Assembly (NCBI GenBank): GCA_936440205.1
Contig: OW387133.1
Span: 70,990,374-71,054,373, forward strand
Reading direction: 5' to 3'
Length of the DNA stretch: 64,000 nt
DNA from: Lepidonotus clava
Lineage: Eukaryota > Annelida > Polychaeta > Phyllodocida > Polynoidae
The notes below the pieces were generated by a model that did no database searches, was not told where the DNA came from, and was given only the letters and a program-made list of their open reading frames with translations. Shown one piece after another: positions 25,301-35,970 of this stretch; within the stretch, counting starts at the first letter, position 1, and each line of letters opens with the position of its first letter. Both the position numbers and the translations under genes were made by a program.

Positions 25301-28300
25301 CTGCTATCTGTATAGTCTCCATGCAGAGTGGAAATGTCCTTCTTAGAGATGCCTGTAAGAAAGATAATACCATTGTCCAAATATGGTTGAACCATAGTTT
25401 TCATTACAGTAAGAGCTGAAAATTCAGTCATCATACATGCACCTGACTTTCCTAAATATTCTTAATTTGAAATTAGCACACTTCTAAGTTTCCTTTAACC
25501 GAGTTCCATAATCTAAACGATTATCAAGTTGTACACTGTATACCAAGATATTCGTAACATGCATCTATACTTGTATTGGTTGATGATTCAAACATATCAA
25601 ACTCAAAGCTTGTTCCTTAGGATCAAACCCTGCCTTTTGCGAGTACCACACTGTCTTAGTTTCATCTAAGTTAACGGTTAATTTACTATAATTACACCAA
25701 ATAAATCAAATCTGCATCATCTTGGATATATTTGCAAATTTGTGCGTTACCAGATCCTTTTGAATATAAGACAGTATCGTCCGCAAAGAGCAACACATTA
25801 CAACTTTTCACCACTTTTGTGATGTCATTTATATAAATGGAAAACAATTTTTTTTTTTTTTTTTTTTTAAATGGAAAACAAGGGTGGCCCAAGGATTGAC
25901 CCCTGTGGTACCCCGGTATCAGTATCTATTGTCCCATGCTTTTTCCTAAATCCGTTTTGACAATTTGTAATTATGTTATTACCCTCTAAATGTTGATTTA
26001 TTCTAGTATGAAGTTCCATAACATTGTCACGGTTTCGTGACATAATCATTATAGTCACCAAAATCGTTTCGTCAAACAAAATCAGTATTACTGGACGTTA
26101 ATTGCTGCCGGGCTAGGTTAACAGAGGAGAATACCCAAGGATCTTGACAGCGAATCATTTGGGATACATGCGGAGACCCCTAAACATATCGCATACAACT
26201 GTTCCGACATCTGCACAGGCTTGGGGCAAAAGTTGCATTACTCTGCTGAACATTAATTTTCTTGAACTTTATACTCTAATCTAAAGTTTACACTCTTTTC
26301 TATGTGATTCATCCTAATATCGGGTGAACAACGAGTGCGTGCCATTGTATATGGAACTATTATGACTCGGCCTAAATATCATATGTAGGTGCATGATATC
26401 CCTTTTCAATAACGTGCACCACATGACATACCGCTTTTCTTGTCCAGCGCCCATTAAGGATTTCTTTCATTTTACCACCGACTGAAATATCCCGTTATAC
26501 ATGTACTTCGTTTCCTTTTTTGGGATCTAATTCTCTGAAATTTAAGCAAATTTCATAAGAAATATATACTTATATATGAAAACAGAAAACTAACTGCCCC
26601 ATTGACAATCGTTTCTCTCCAAATGGGCAGGAAACTATTCGGTGGTCCTATAGGTCTGCCCAGACTTATACTGAATCACTGATTGATTAAAAGCAGACAT
26701 GGAACAGTACCAAGAAAGGTTTTTTGTATAGTGTAGATTTATGAGACATGGACTAGTATTGTTAATGTAGCATTTAGTCATCTGTAAACTATCCCAGCAT
26801 AGATTATTTCCGTATTTACACCAACACCCTGACTCTAGGTCATATGATTTATCCATGTAATGGACAAATTTCGCATTGTCGTCAGATTTGAGCAAAATCT
26901 GCATGGAATAATTTTCCAAAGGAAAAACCGGCGCTCTCAACCCTCGCGACCCGTCTCTCTGGGCGTATACCCGTCTCGATACATTTACTATTTTGATTAT
27001 TTTCCCAATTTCTCATACTCATGTCACACACTGTTCGATGGTTGGGGCACCTGGAGGAAATTGATCTCACTAATGTCTCAAACCACCCCCGACGGACAGC
27101 GCGGGTACTATGGAATGAACGCTTTACCAAACTCCTTTGGCCAAGCTACTTTGACTTTTTCGAAGAGTATCATGTATGGGTAAACTGAATTATTTGTCCC
27201 TTGCCTAAAAATTATTGTCTTCTAGATTGACAAAACTACCGACTGATTTCCAGACCTCTATTTCTGGAGAAATTATGGAAAATAATGTAAAGAATATTTA
27301 TTGATTTATAAAAGGGATTTATAAAAACGTACATAACTAGCCATAATCTGATAATAGATCTTAAAAATATCTATAATGTTTTAACCACTGCAAGTATGCG
27401 GAAATAATATATTTCTCTCTGTGTATTTACGTACCCCAAGCTTTAAATCGTGTAAATAACAAGTTGTTTCTTGAAAAGCTTTTTTCCAGAGAGAGAGCTC
27501 TTGACCCTATTCTCTTTACAAACTGCATCAAAATCATATAAATAATGAAGTTCGGGAAATTTGAATTAGCAATATAATTATGTTTGCTGATAATTATTTG
27601 TAGCAACAAAAAAGATGAATATCAACAGCTTTGATTTAATAACATTTTAGACTTGAGAAACTTGAAATTGAATGTTGATAGATCTGAATCCATTATTATT
27701 AGTTGGCCCATACTTAAGAAAAGACTTAGCCGGGCCCACTTTCAGCCCTCTATAACTTTAGTATAAAATATCATCTCTTCCACTTTCGACCCTCACTCAG
27801 TATTGTATAAAATGTCCTCTATTCGGAAAACGAAGATATCGAAAGTACTTAATTTTTTCTTTTTCTTTTGTAAATCCGAATTACGTGCTACACTGTAAAA
27901 AATAACCGTAGAATTTACAGGGAACCACCGGTATTCATGCTGGTAATCTACCGTTTTTTATTTACTGACAAAAACTGTATAATCAATGCATATAATGGTA
28001 TTCAACCGTACATATAACAGATTTTTATGTAGAGTTTGTAAACACTATACTTTCAAAATATGACAAATCACTCCTATCTGGCAGGAATGGACTGGTTTGA
28101 GGAGTGGGGATAGTCTGGCAAGGCAAACTAAATGTGAATGTACTGAGTCAGGCCTTGTGATCTGAGTGGCCCTGGCCTTAGGTGTTATAACATTATATGT
28201 TACAACATTAGATGTTACAACATTTTCAAAATGTTTTAAACACCTTTTCTGCAGATTTTACAGGTGCACACCTTTTTAGTACAATAACCTAGTCAGCTAT

Positions 28301-31300
28301 ACCCTGGTAGGTTTCAAAGATTTTTCAGTATCACAGCATAAAGGGAGTCCCCATTTACATCTCCAGCATTTATATTGTCCCTACATAGAACTAGCATTCC
28401 CTACAAAACATGAAATAATTAGCTTAATCCCTAATCGTTAATTTCAATATCTTTATATTGATTTTATGAAAGAAATCACTTAGTGTGTGCTCTTACTATT
28501 ACAGAGTATTAATTTTGTGGTTTTACAACTTGAAACTGCTGAGACTTGAACCAGGGATCTCTCACCAGGTTGGGGCTATGACGGGAAAAATGGGACGTAC
28601 CGTTTTTTCAGGACCAACCCTTTAAATCATTTCAAAACATTCAGAATTTCATATTTGCAGTTTGAATATGTAGAAGCCTCCCATCAAAGGATGTGACGTT
28701 GAAGAACGTTCTAATAACGTCACAGAATGTTATTAGAACGTCATAGAACGTGACCGCTACGTCACACCTTGGCTGGGCTTATATCATGTTAATTTTATGT
28801 ATTATTCATGTCTAATTTCATCTAATGTAATCAGATAATACACTTTTTCATAATTGCCTGTTATTACAAAACGTCCTGTTTTTACAGGACGTCCCGTTTT
28901 TCAGTGGTATCCTCAACCTACTCACATAGAAAGCCTGTGCTCTACCACTGAGCTATGGAGGCCTGTAATCAGGCAAAGGTAAGCAGTTTTACTCAACTGA
29001 AAATATAAGGGTTATGAGACTGGGTATAGGTAGTAGACACCAACAGAGTATTAGGTCAGGCACATGCGCATTAGAAGTTGTGGTCTGGTCAAGGTTACCA
29101 TCACTGGATTTCAATACCTGACCTAAATAGTGCATTAGGTCACTCTGCCAGACTAGGAGGGGAGAATGTAAAACTTAGGCTGACCAAATGCATGGCCAGA
29201 TCCACCCTTATTATCCTTATATGTAGTTCAACATTTCTCCACTAGGTGACAGTGTATGCCAATTCTATGTAGCTCTTTTCTTCTAAATGTTAATATAAAT
29301 TCATTATGGAATTCAGAGAATTTTCTAGGTACTGTAGAGCATCTAAGAAATGTATTAGAATGTATTTTGAGTTTAAGGAAAATTGTCTTGTATGAGTTTT
29401 GAAGATGTACTTTGTTTAAACACCTTTTTCATATGTGGACAGACATAGGGACTAGGGTATGGGTCTCATGTTTCTAGGACTCACAAGAGGTAGCCTAGTT
29501 CTTCCCTGCTTCAGAGGTCAACTCTGCATTTGTATATGCATGATGTTAAAAGAGTTTTGACCCTTGCCTTGAACTTTACCTCTTGGTTGATCAATTGCCA
29601 TGGATGTATACAAACAATTGTTTGAGATACAAGGTGTGGAAGAAATAGTGGATGTCACTGTATGTCGCATTTACAGTCTTTTACAGGATCATTAGCCCAT
29701 TTGGCCTGTGATTTGAACTATTTCAACAGTATATATAATGGTAATAAATTGTCAATAAAAACGGTATTAGTCTGTCATAATGAAGGTTGACTGTAATTTT
29801 CTATGGTATAACACTGTGAAATTAAAACGGTTTTGGTCTGTACCAACTACGGTCATGTAATAAACATGGTCAACCGTCAAATTAACAGTACTCTACTGGA
29901 GCCACAGTTGCCAGTAGTTTACCGTAAAATCTACGGGTTTTTTTTACAGTGTAGGTCTAACATGCTCAGTCTGGTTATTGAAATGACCGCTCATTCTATT
30001 ATCTTATTCAAGTTCCTAGATTTTTCTGTAGAGGGGATACGATGGGGGCGGGGCGTCAAGTTTACAAGTATTGAGACGCTACTTACCTACGAGCACTTTT
30101 GCCAGCATTTTCCCCAAGTCTTGTACTTTAGGCAGTGGCGGATCTGGGGGGCGGGGGGGGGGGGGGGGGGGGGCTTTTTGGACCAAACTATTTTTTTTAA
30201 GTGTAAATTCTTTTTGTTGAACATGTAACAGTGGCTGATCCAGGGTAAGGGCGCGCCAGAATAAAGGGGTTGGGCGCCCCCTTACCCTGGATCAGCCACT
30301 GTTACGTGTTCAACAAAAGGGTTGGGGGAGTGGGGTTGTCAAGATTACCTAGACCGGAAGAGACCACTCCCTGGATCGCGCCTACTTCTTCCTCTTCAGT
30401 ACAAAAGCTCCATATAGATAACATAATCAAATAAACACATTTTGATGATGGTCATTATCTTGCGTTCCTGATCCCCAAAACTCATCAAAACTACTATAAA
30501 AGACCTAACTTATGACAGAGTTGGAATTCAGATAGGTTCTCACCTCGAAATGATAAATGCTTTTGAGAACTAGGGCCTATTATGTTTCTTTACAAGTTTA
30601 ATATAGGAATACCATTGAATAAGGTTCTTGTGCGTGGGGTAATTTGTATGACGAGAAGTCTCATCTAGGCAAAGACAAATTATTCACTATTCATAGATGT
30701 AATGGTGCCATAACACTACCTAAGCCACTGAGAACTCTGCTCAGTTAATTCAGTTCTTATACATTCTGACCTCATTATCAGAACGTGAAAAGTATGGCTT
30801 GGTAATTGGTTCTCAGAGAAGACTAATTCACAATCACAACGTGCGTCGCACGGAAAGCACTTGGTTACGCAAGATTATGTACCCAGTGAGGCACACAAGC
30901 ATGCACTTCGTTTAGTTATTTTTCCAATTCTTTCTCGTTAGGAAACGTGACACAACCATATATTATATATTCAATTTCTGTTATCACGATTGAAATATTA
31001 TTTCAATCGGGATAACAAGAATTACATGGAATAGACATGGAAGTAGTTAGTTCCTTGATTCTTCAACGTCATATACGTTTGCAGACGGAATTCATATGAG
31101 GAAGACAGCTAACATCCAGTTAACAGTTAAAGTGCATGACCTCTTTGTTAGACGGTTATAACCCGTTTTTCATCAATTAAATTTTAAATATTTACAAATG
31201 TTGACAATTTGCTCTCATTCCTTTTATTATCAGCGATTTAGAGCGATATGTATATATGGAAGGCGGAACGTATATCATGCTGTCTATCCTCAATCCCTGA

Positions 31301-34300
31301 ATAAACATCATAGATAGAGAGATTAACCTAATGGAGGGGGCTAACTAGGTCCTAAATAGTTTTGAGTCACGTTTTTTTCATGAAATCAACTCAAAGATTG
31401 TAAAGGCAATTTATAACCAATTTCTTTTTTTTACACAACGTAAGCATGCCTTACAGTTAAGTTTTCTTTCATGGATTTGGTATGATGATCACGAAAAGAT
31501 GTCTTAAGATTGTTAGTGCAATACATACGATATTCTACTGCAAAAAAAAGAATGATGGGAAAAAATATACAAAATAGCTAGGCCTAAAACGATGTACTAA
31601 GTTGTTACAACAATTAATGGTTATAAAAAAAAAAGGCATAAACACCATATTTAGGTTATGAACTATAGAATGTATGATACAACGTTTACTCATTATCTTT
31701 TTTTTCTGTCGTATAAGCTGTTAGATGGTCATTATTTTATTTCAAAGACAATTGCTTATTCACAGCTCTTCCTTTACCTGTTCAAACAACATTATAATAA
31801 ATAAATGTACATGTTCTGATATACTGTCAGTGTGCTGCTATTTCGGTGTGTAATATGAATAGCTTGACGTTGTACATAAGGCAGTGATATCATAGAAGTC
31901 CTCCAGTAGGAAAATCTTCAACTAAGCTTTTTGAACAATTGTTACTAAGTAAATAGACACTCTTGGTACAAGCAAGCTAGCCATGGGGGCTTAATAGACC
32001 GTGCAGCTTGCAAATGTGTATGACCATATGTATCTTTGTCAGCTCCATGCCCAATCACACCTTGATTGCCACTGTTTATATACACGGTGAGAGAAGTCGG
32101 CCAATTCTCCGACTACGGCGGCTCCGCTTTGCTCATATATTGGATTATGCCACTTGATGTAATCTGCTTTTATACGTAAACTAACAAGCTTAGGATCTAG
32201 TAGTTCTTTGAAAAAGCAAACATTCCCCCATATTATTCCGTAGCAAAGCCAACATGTAGAGTGTACCTTTTAATTTGTCCCATTAATCACTTGAGAATGC
32301 ACTGTACCTACATGAGGAGGTTTGGCTCATGGCATCTTTAACATAAAGAAGTTTATATGAGCCGATTCTTTCCCCTTAAATGACTATTTAATAAAGGTAA
32401 AGGTAAACAGTAAGTTTACCTAAAGGTAAATCAGTATATCACAGCTAAGTAGAGCTATAGAGTAGAGGAGCCAGTTTCCGCGCGGCACTAGTTTCCGCGC
32501 ATTTTACACATTTTTATGAACGCATTTTTTCTAAACTCATCCAAAACATGTTATTTCCCTCTAAGATCCATCAGGACATCAAGGCTAAATAATCTTTGAG
32601 ATTTTTGGTGATAATTTGTAAATATTTAAGTATTCTAGCAGCAAAAACATGTAGTAACGTCTATTTTAATTAGAGAAATGGCGGGAAGCTTATAATATCA
32701 TATTTTCTCAAATAAGAAATCAAAATATGAATTCCTAAATTAAAAAAATGAGTAAACCCTCAAAAATGTTATGGATATTAGTTTAAGGTAATGTGCCATC
32801 ATATTAATATCAGAAATATAATTTTTTGAATGTATTTTGGAAAATAGACCCCTGCGCGGAAACTAAAGACAAAAAATAAGGCAGTTGCCAGTTTCCGCGC
32901 ATTTTTCACACATTTCCCGAATTTTCTGAATTTCCAAGCATTTTTTTCATATATAAACTTGAAAAATTATTTAAGCAAGCTTACATATATTTTTAAGACA
33001 GTTTCCCTGAACCATATAAACCCAAGAACCAATGCTTACTTTTTCTCTCTTTTATCTAGGCGAATTCATACTGGATGCTGTCATTTAATAAAAATGCACA
33101 AATATGCGTATTTTCTACTATTTATTGTGATACCCATTCTTTAGATTTTCCAAGGAACATAGCATTTCTGATGTGTATATAATGAATTAAGATGAATTCA
33201 ATTATTGTTTTAAGTAGCAAATATTAAAAGATAAATCTTTTTCTGATTCTTCAGAGATGTCATGTTCTATCTATTGAAGATTTTTACTCATTCTATAGCT
33301 AAAATGTGCATAAATGCGCGGAAATTGACTCCAAAATGCGCGGAAATAGGCTCCAGGTGCGCGGAAACTGAAGAATTGACACAGGAAATAGATTTAATGA
33401 AATATCCAAGATAAATATTTTGTTCTAAAAAAATTTTGGTCAAATACAATAACCCTTCATATTTCTCAACAAGTAATGAACAGTAATTATCAGAAATGCG
33501 TTTTTTACAGAAATATGACAGGAAATTCCGTTTTTGGGTCCTTAGTGCGCGGAAACTGGCTCCTCTACTCTATATATAGTTTACAGAATCATATTCCTGA
33601 CCAGATTCTATACCGTTCGACTACAACAACATCTCTTCATGGTTAGTGCAGCTGAAGTAGGTACCCAAAATGAGTGTCTCTCCCATATAATAGCATCATG
33701 ACGTCCCTAAATATAGGACGTACAGAAAATGGTCAGCGGGATGTCCTCACGTCGTTCAAATGACGTCAGTCCCCACCACACCCGAATGACTTCATTGCAG
33801 TAGATATATCATTTAGTCTAGGTAGAAAACACTCTGGCAAAGAAGTGCATCGAGGAAAATAAGATTTGCCTTTGCGCATCATTAATTGTTTGAGGCAAAT
33901 TTTCACAGCTTTTGAATAGAATTGGGCCAATATATTTTTAAATGAATAATGGTAGATCTATGTCAGATCAGGGGTAGACATAACGAGGGTTCCGAGGGCC
34001 CGAGGCCCTTTAGATTAGAAGCAGGTCGGGCCCTAGATTTCCTGTCCAGAGGCAAAACTGCAGCATGGCCTCTAAATTCCAAAATAAATGTCTGTCAGCT
34101 TTTTCACAACATGGCTCTCAATTCATAATAGACGTCTATTTTCTGTGAGACCTATCTAGCCTGAGTATTGTATTAGATATGCCTAAGGGTTTGATCCTGA
34201 ACTTTTCGAAGCGGGGGGGGGGGGGGGGAGAACCCTAATGTAAAATTTTCCATTGGACCCTCTGGGGCCGAGAATTTTAGTTAAAAAAATCAATATTTGG

Positions 34301-35970
34301 CCCAAAAATGGGGGGGGGGGGGGGTTGCGCCCCATGTGCCCCCCCCCCCCCTCCCACTGAATCCGCCACTGCACCTTCTTTTTACAAAGATTCTGAATGA
34401 AGGCCAAAGCTTAGGTTAAGCCTTAAGGTGAGAGGCCCAAGATTTCGAAATCTAGGGGCGTGCCTGGCTCATGTCCACCACTGCATGAAAAAAATCCTTG
34501 TTTGCCGGGTATGCTCAACAAATCACTTTCATATTTGGTCGCCCAGTTCAAGATCTGAGGTTTATTCCCAGAAACCTTCCTGAATTATAAAGTACATCTA
34601 TGATATAGATCTAGTTTACCACTGGGCAACCAAGTAACATTTTCTGGTGGCCCGGGGACCTGAGCTACTAAAGTTACACTGTACAGTTGTTATAGCTAGA
34701 TCTGGGCACCTGATTAGCCCTTTCCAGACCGCCAATGCAAATTTGGTACATATATGTACCATAAATGGTTTTCTTCACCTTTCTGTCAATTTTTAATGAA
34801 TTCTTCCACTTTTTTCTGCCTAAATGGTTGCTCAGGTGATGGCCTGATAAAAAAAAAAATTTTTGGACCCAACTGACACTATTATTATGTTTCTGCATCC
34901 TCTAAACATGCATACATTCAATGTTTCGTCGTCATCATAAAATTATCCTGAATTTTGAAGTACATTATTATTAATTTTTATATAGATTTGTTGATAAAAT
35001 ATAACATAAATCAAAATATTGTTTGTTATATCTAACCAGAAATGATGTTCTTGCTATACTTAAATGATATATTGCCAATTGTTGCTTATTTTTCAAATCA
35101 CAATGTATAAAATATGGCACAAAAGGTAGCATCACCACTGCATATATTCTCTAAAAAGGTCAAAAGGTCACTGGTAGTCAGCAGGAAGGGTTCAGATTTA
35201 GTTCAGCTCTTAATTATAACGACTTTTCTTCTGGATGACAAGCTATTAACCATTCAAATTTGGTTTGCTATCAGGCAAAACATATCTCTTCATGTATATC
35301 ACATTGAAAATACATTATTCATATTTATTTGCCAAAATTTTTAATGTTTTAAGACCCTAAACTGCTGAAAATAGATCTACAGAAAAATTGTCTGTTTACC
35401 CAAATTTCATGCCAAACATGTATTCTATCATTGGCAATTACTTATGATACTGCCCTCATGCATAAAACAAAATGATACATCATTTTCTTCCATTTACCAT
35501 GTACTACACTTTCATAATACTAAACTTCGTTAAAAAATCAATATTTAACCCTTTTCCACCTGATTTTCTGAAAAATTGATCAAAATTTTCCACTTTTCCA
35601 ACAAATTGTCAGGTCACATGACCCTGGTCACATGACCAGGAAATTATAATTCCAACATTCCAATACCAGATATAGAATCCTGAAGTTATAAGCTTTCCAT
35701 TGATATATAACATGCTTCAATATATAATGTAATAAAAGCTTTAAATAGCATTTTCATTTCTCATGTCAGTGTAAAACATGTAAAAAGTGGCTTCTCAGCG
35801 GTCTGGAAAGGGTTAGTCGAGCCCCCCCACCGTCGCCTGTGTCCTGTAGTGTAGATCTAGGCCCAATCATCCAATAAATTATGGAAATTATTTAAGAGGC
35901 ACTTCTACTAGTCTAGAACTCTAGAGATTTCATTCATTCTCAATCTCACCTGGGAGTGGGAGTGGGACAT
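16399..35970 (-). CDS. Unrecognised disordered protein, 3 coding exons, complete
   Basis: Exons in transcript order: 35950-35970 (ATG in ACCATGT context, MSHSHSQ, donor CAG|GTGAGA), 20055-20712 (acceptor TTTTCAG, donor AATG|GTGAGT), 16399-16784 (acceptor AAACAG, stop TGA). Phases 0 and 1 match and the sum is 1065 nt, 354 residues. The protein is rich in Ser, Arg, Pro and Lys. Residues 8-30 hold SGSLVYDKAARKAVYHIANL, the only ordered-looking stretch. NPWSVTEVPEEEE closes exon 2, KSPILNPHLRKLAMDK opens exon 3, and the tail is charged and helical (about 285-354). A weak alternative donor (CACAG|GTATGG) lies near 16443. I recognise no domain and offer no function. Codons are GC-rich compared with the surrounding introns, which supports real coding. 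Confidence 0.72.
16836..16863. repeat. Transposon-like terminus with poly-G run
   Basis: CGGCGAATCCAGG followed by a run of Gs resembles the CAGTGGCGGATCCAGG termini seen elsewhere in the window. Only one end was recognised. It lies in intron 2 of the disordered-protein gene, next to a GA-rich tract (16889-16950). Confidence 0.4.
16973..17412. repeat. 20-bp GC-rich minisatellite, about 22 copies
   Basis: Tandem variants of CCCTCCCGGCCCTGTGCTTC, with a few 19-bp units, lie in intron 2 of the disordered-protein gene. Copies diverge most at the right end. The repeat is open in several frames on both strands, producing frames of up to 194 codons that I reject as genes. Confidence 0.92.
17420..18480. 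repeat. Three copies of a GGGGGTGGCCCCC-type repeat unit
   Basis: Near-identical blocks around 17450, 17625 and 18420 share CTGGGGGTGGCCCC, CAATGGGAG, GGGGAACCTGG and a tail ending in CACATAAGTACC(C/T)CAGAATGC(C/T)TCAGATTGCAT. The unit is about 180 bp. The second unit is split by the TTAA-flanked element at 17720-18353. Confidence 0.75.
17720..18353. mobile_element. piggyBac-like non-autonomous element (MITE), 634 bp
   Basis: Terminal inverted repeats CCCTTACACTGCCAGA (left) and TCTGGCAGTGAAAGGG (right) match at 15 of 16 bases. The element is bounded on both sides by TTAA (17716-17719 and 18354-18357). TTAA target duplication and a CCC start are the piggyBac hallmarks. There is no transposase frame inside. 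It sits within one copy of the 180-bp repeat, whose sister copies show the empty site. Confidence 0.85.
18532..19494. mobile_element. Non-autonomous DNA element with AACGTT arrays, 963 bp, AT-flanked
   Basis: The ends read CCCAGCAAACA and, on the other strand, CCCAGCTAACA, with AT directly outside both (18530-18531, 19495-19496). Both subterminal regions carry many CAACGTTG / GCAACGT words, typical of transposase-binding arrays. No coding frame. An AT duplication fits the ISL2EU branch of Harbinger, but the family is not proven. Confidence 0.7.
20713..24060. other. Intron 1 of the disordered-protein gene, left part
   Basis: AT-rich intronic DNA. It contains CAGTGGCGGATCCCAG at 21029 and CAGTGGCAGACTTAGAG at 23819, both like single ends of the CAGTGGCGGATC repeat class. 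A short GGGGGCGT tandem lies at about 23835-23872. No exon was seen. Confidence 0.5.
24069..24350 (+). repeat. tRNA-derived SINE
   Basis: It contains a box-B-like GGGTTCAATTC, the conserved body CCTATGGGACCCTGCACATTAAAGA and CTCATAGATACAATCA, and ends in a simple tail of ACCAACCAACCAAT. A diverged relative lies at 43199-43445. Confidence 0.65.
24930..26090 (-). mobile_element. Degenerate LINE (non-LTR retrotransposon) fragment
   Basis: On the minus strand, three frames carry reverse transcriptase motifs in the right order: TGVPQGSILGP (about 25885-25920), LLFADDTVLYS (about 25755-25800) and a C-terminal stretch SPLYLMGNLWNDLDPQLRN (about 25010-25070), typical of CR1/Jockey/RTE-type ORF2 ends. 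The frames are broken by frameshifts, and a poly-T insertion near 25850-25868 separates the first two motifs. 5'-truncated and dead. It lies in intron 1 of the disordered-protein gene. Confidence 0.82.
27225..27720 (+). mobile_element. Degenerate LINE reverse transcriptase fragment
   Basis: Plus-strand conceptual reading recovers decayed RT motifs: NYRLISRPLFLEKLWKIM (compare NYRPISLLP...EK), LDPILF and LRNLKLNVDRSESIIIS. Stops and frameshifts interrupt every frame. Opposite in orientation to the LINE fragment at 24.9-26.1 kb. Confidence 0.6.
28545..28962 (-). repeat. tRNA-like SINE head interrupted by a miniature element
   Basis: On the minus strand, GCCTCCATAGCTCAGTGG (box A, tRNA-Thr-like) lies at about 28945-28962, while the box-B-like GGTTCAAGTCTC lies at about 28548-28559. 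Between them sits an inverted-repeat element with GAAAAAtGGGACGT-type ends and an internal palindrome of AACGTTCTAATAACGTC words. The simplest reading is a tRNA-derived sequence split by the insertion. Confidence 0.5.
28577..28905. mobile_element. Miniature inverted-repeat element, about 330 bp
   Basis: The outer arms (GGGAAAAATGGGACGT... and its counterpart ...ACGTCCCGTTTTTCAG) are inverted imperfect copies over about 32 bases including a GTTTTT/CAGGAC inner part. Near 28690-28760 a second palindrome of ACGTCA/TGACGT words is present. No coding. Target duplication not resolved. Confidence 0.55.
30133..30175. repeat. CAGTGGCGGATC terminus and poly-G run
   Basis: GGCAGTGGCGGATCTGG leads into a run of more than 20 G. 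It matches the terminal motif repeated at 21029 and, inverted, at 34353-34372. Probably one end of a non-autonomous DNA element. Confidence 0.45.
30211..30320. repeat. Foldback repeat with arms of about 47 bp
   Basis: The left arm runs from about 30211 to 30257 and the right arm from about 30273 to 30320. The inner 27 bases (GTAACAGTGGCTGATCCAGG and onward) match perfectly in inverted orientation. The arm includes a CAGTGGCTGATCCAGGG variant of the terminal motif seen elsewhere, so it is probably a collapsed miniature element. Confidence 0.8.
30981..31015. repeat. 17-bp inverted repeat with a 1-base loop
   Basis: TTATCACGATTGAAATA is followed, after one base, by its inverse with a single mismatch (16 of 17). 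It is intronic, with no adjoining T-run or gene end to suggest a terminator. Confidence 0.7.
31016..32457. other. Intron 1 of the disordered-protein gene, right part
   Basis: AT-rich intronic sequence. No exon, RNA gene or clear repeat was recognised apart from short AGGTAAA tandem words near 32393-32430. Confidence 0.5.
32460..33570. mobile_element. TA-flanked DNA element with GCGCGGAAAC arrays, 1111 bp
   Basis: Perfect 24-bp terminal inverted repeats start GAGTAGAGGAGCCAGTTTCC and end in GCGC (32460-32483 and 33547-33570). TA lies outside each end. The word GCGCGGAAA or its complement occurs eight times: four near the left half, three at about 33313-33370 and one in the right terminus. No transposase frame. 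Superfamily inferred from the TA target only. Confidence 0.78.
34190..34375 (-). repeat. Poly-G/C tracts with a CAGTGGCGGATT terminus
   Basis: Read on the minus strand, GCAGTGGCGGATTCAGTGGG leads into several homopolymer G/C runs. Same terminal class as 30133. The 74-codon frame across it is Gly/Pro-rich noise. Confidence 0.5.
34718..35812. mobile_element. piggyBac-like non-autonomous element, 1095 bp, TTAG-flanked
   Basis: Perfect 15-bp terminal inverted repeats CCCTTTCCAGACCGC (34718-34732, inverted at 35798-35812). Both outer flanks read TTAG (34714-34717, 35813-35816) instead of the canonical TTAA. CCCTT ends are shared with the TTAA-flanked element at 17720. No coding frame inside. Confidence 0.75.

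Larger units (their letters stand above)
27891..29951. mobile_element. TA-flanked DNA element, 2061 bp, non-autonomous
   Basis: The ends begin CACTGTAAAAAA on both strands, followed by similar inner sequence (AACCGTAGA.TTTAC). TA lies just outside each end (27889-27890, 29952-29953). TA duplication with a CACTG start suits the Tc1/mariner superfamily. No transposase frame is present. A smaller element (28577-28905) and a split tRNA-like sequence are nested inside. Confidence 0.75.

Noticed and set aside
26635-27183. Open frames of 82-107 codons on both strands
   Set aside because: No recognisable motif and no splice context; possibly decayed repeat sequence near the LINE fragments, but not supportable.
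33715-33790. CRE-like TGACGTCA and GACGT words as a promoter
   Set aside because: No transcript start or coding exon nearby on either strand; it lies deep in an intron among repeats.
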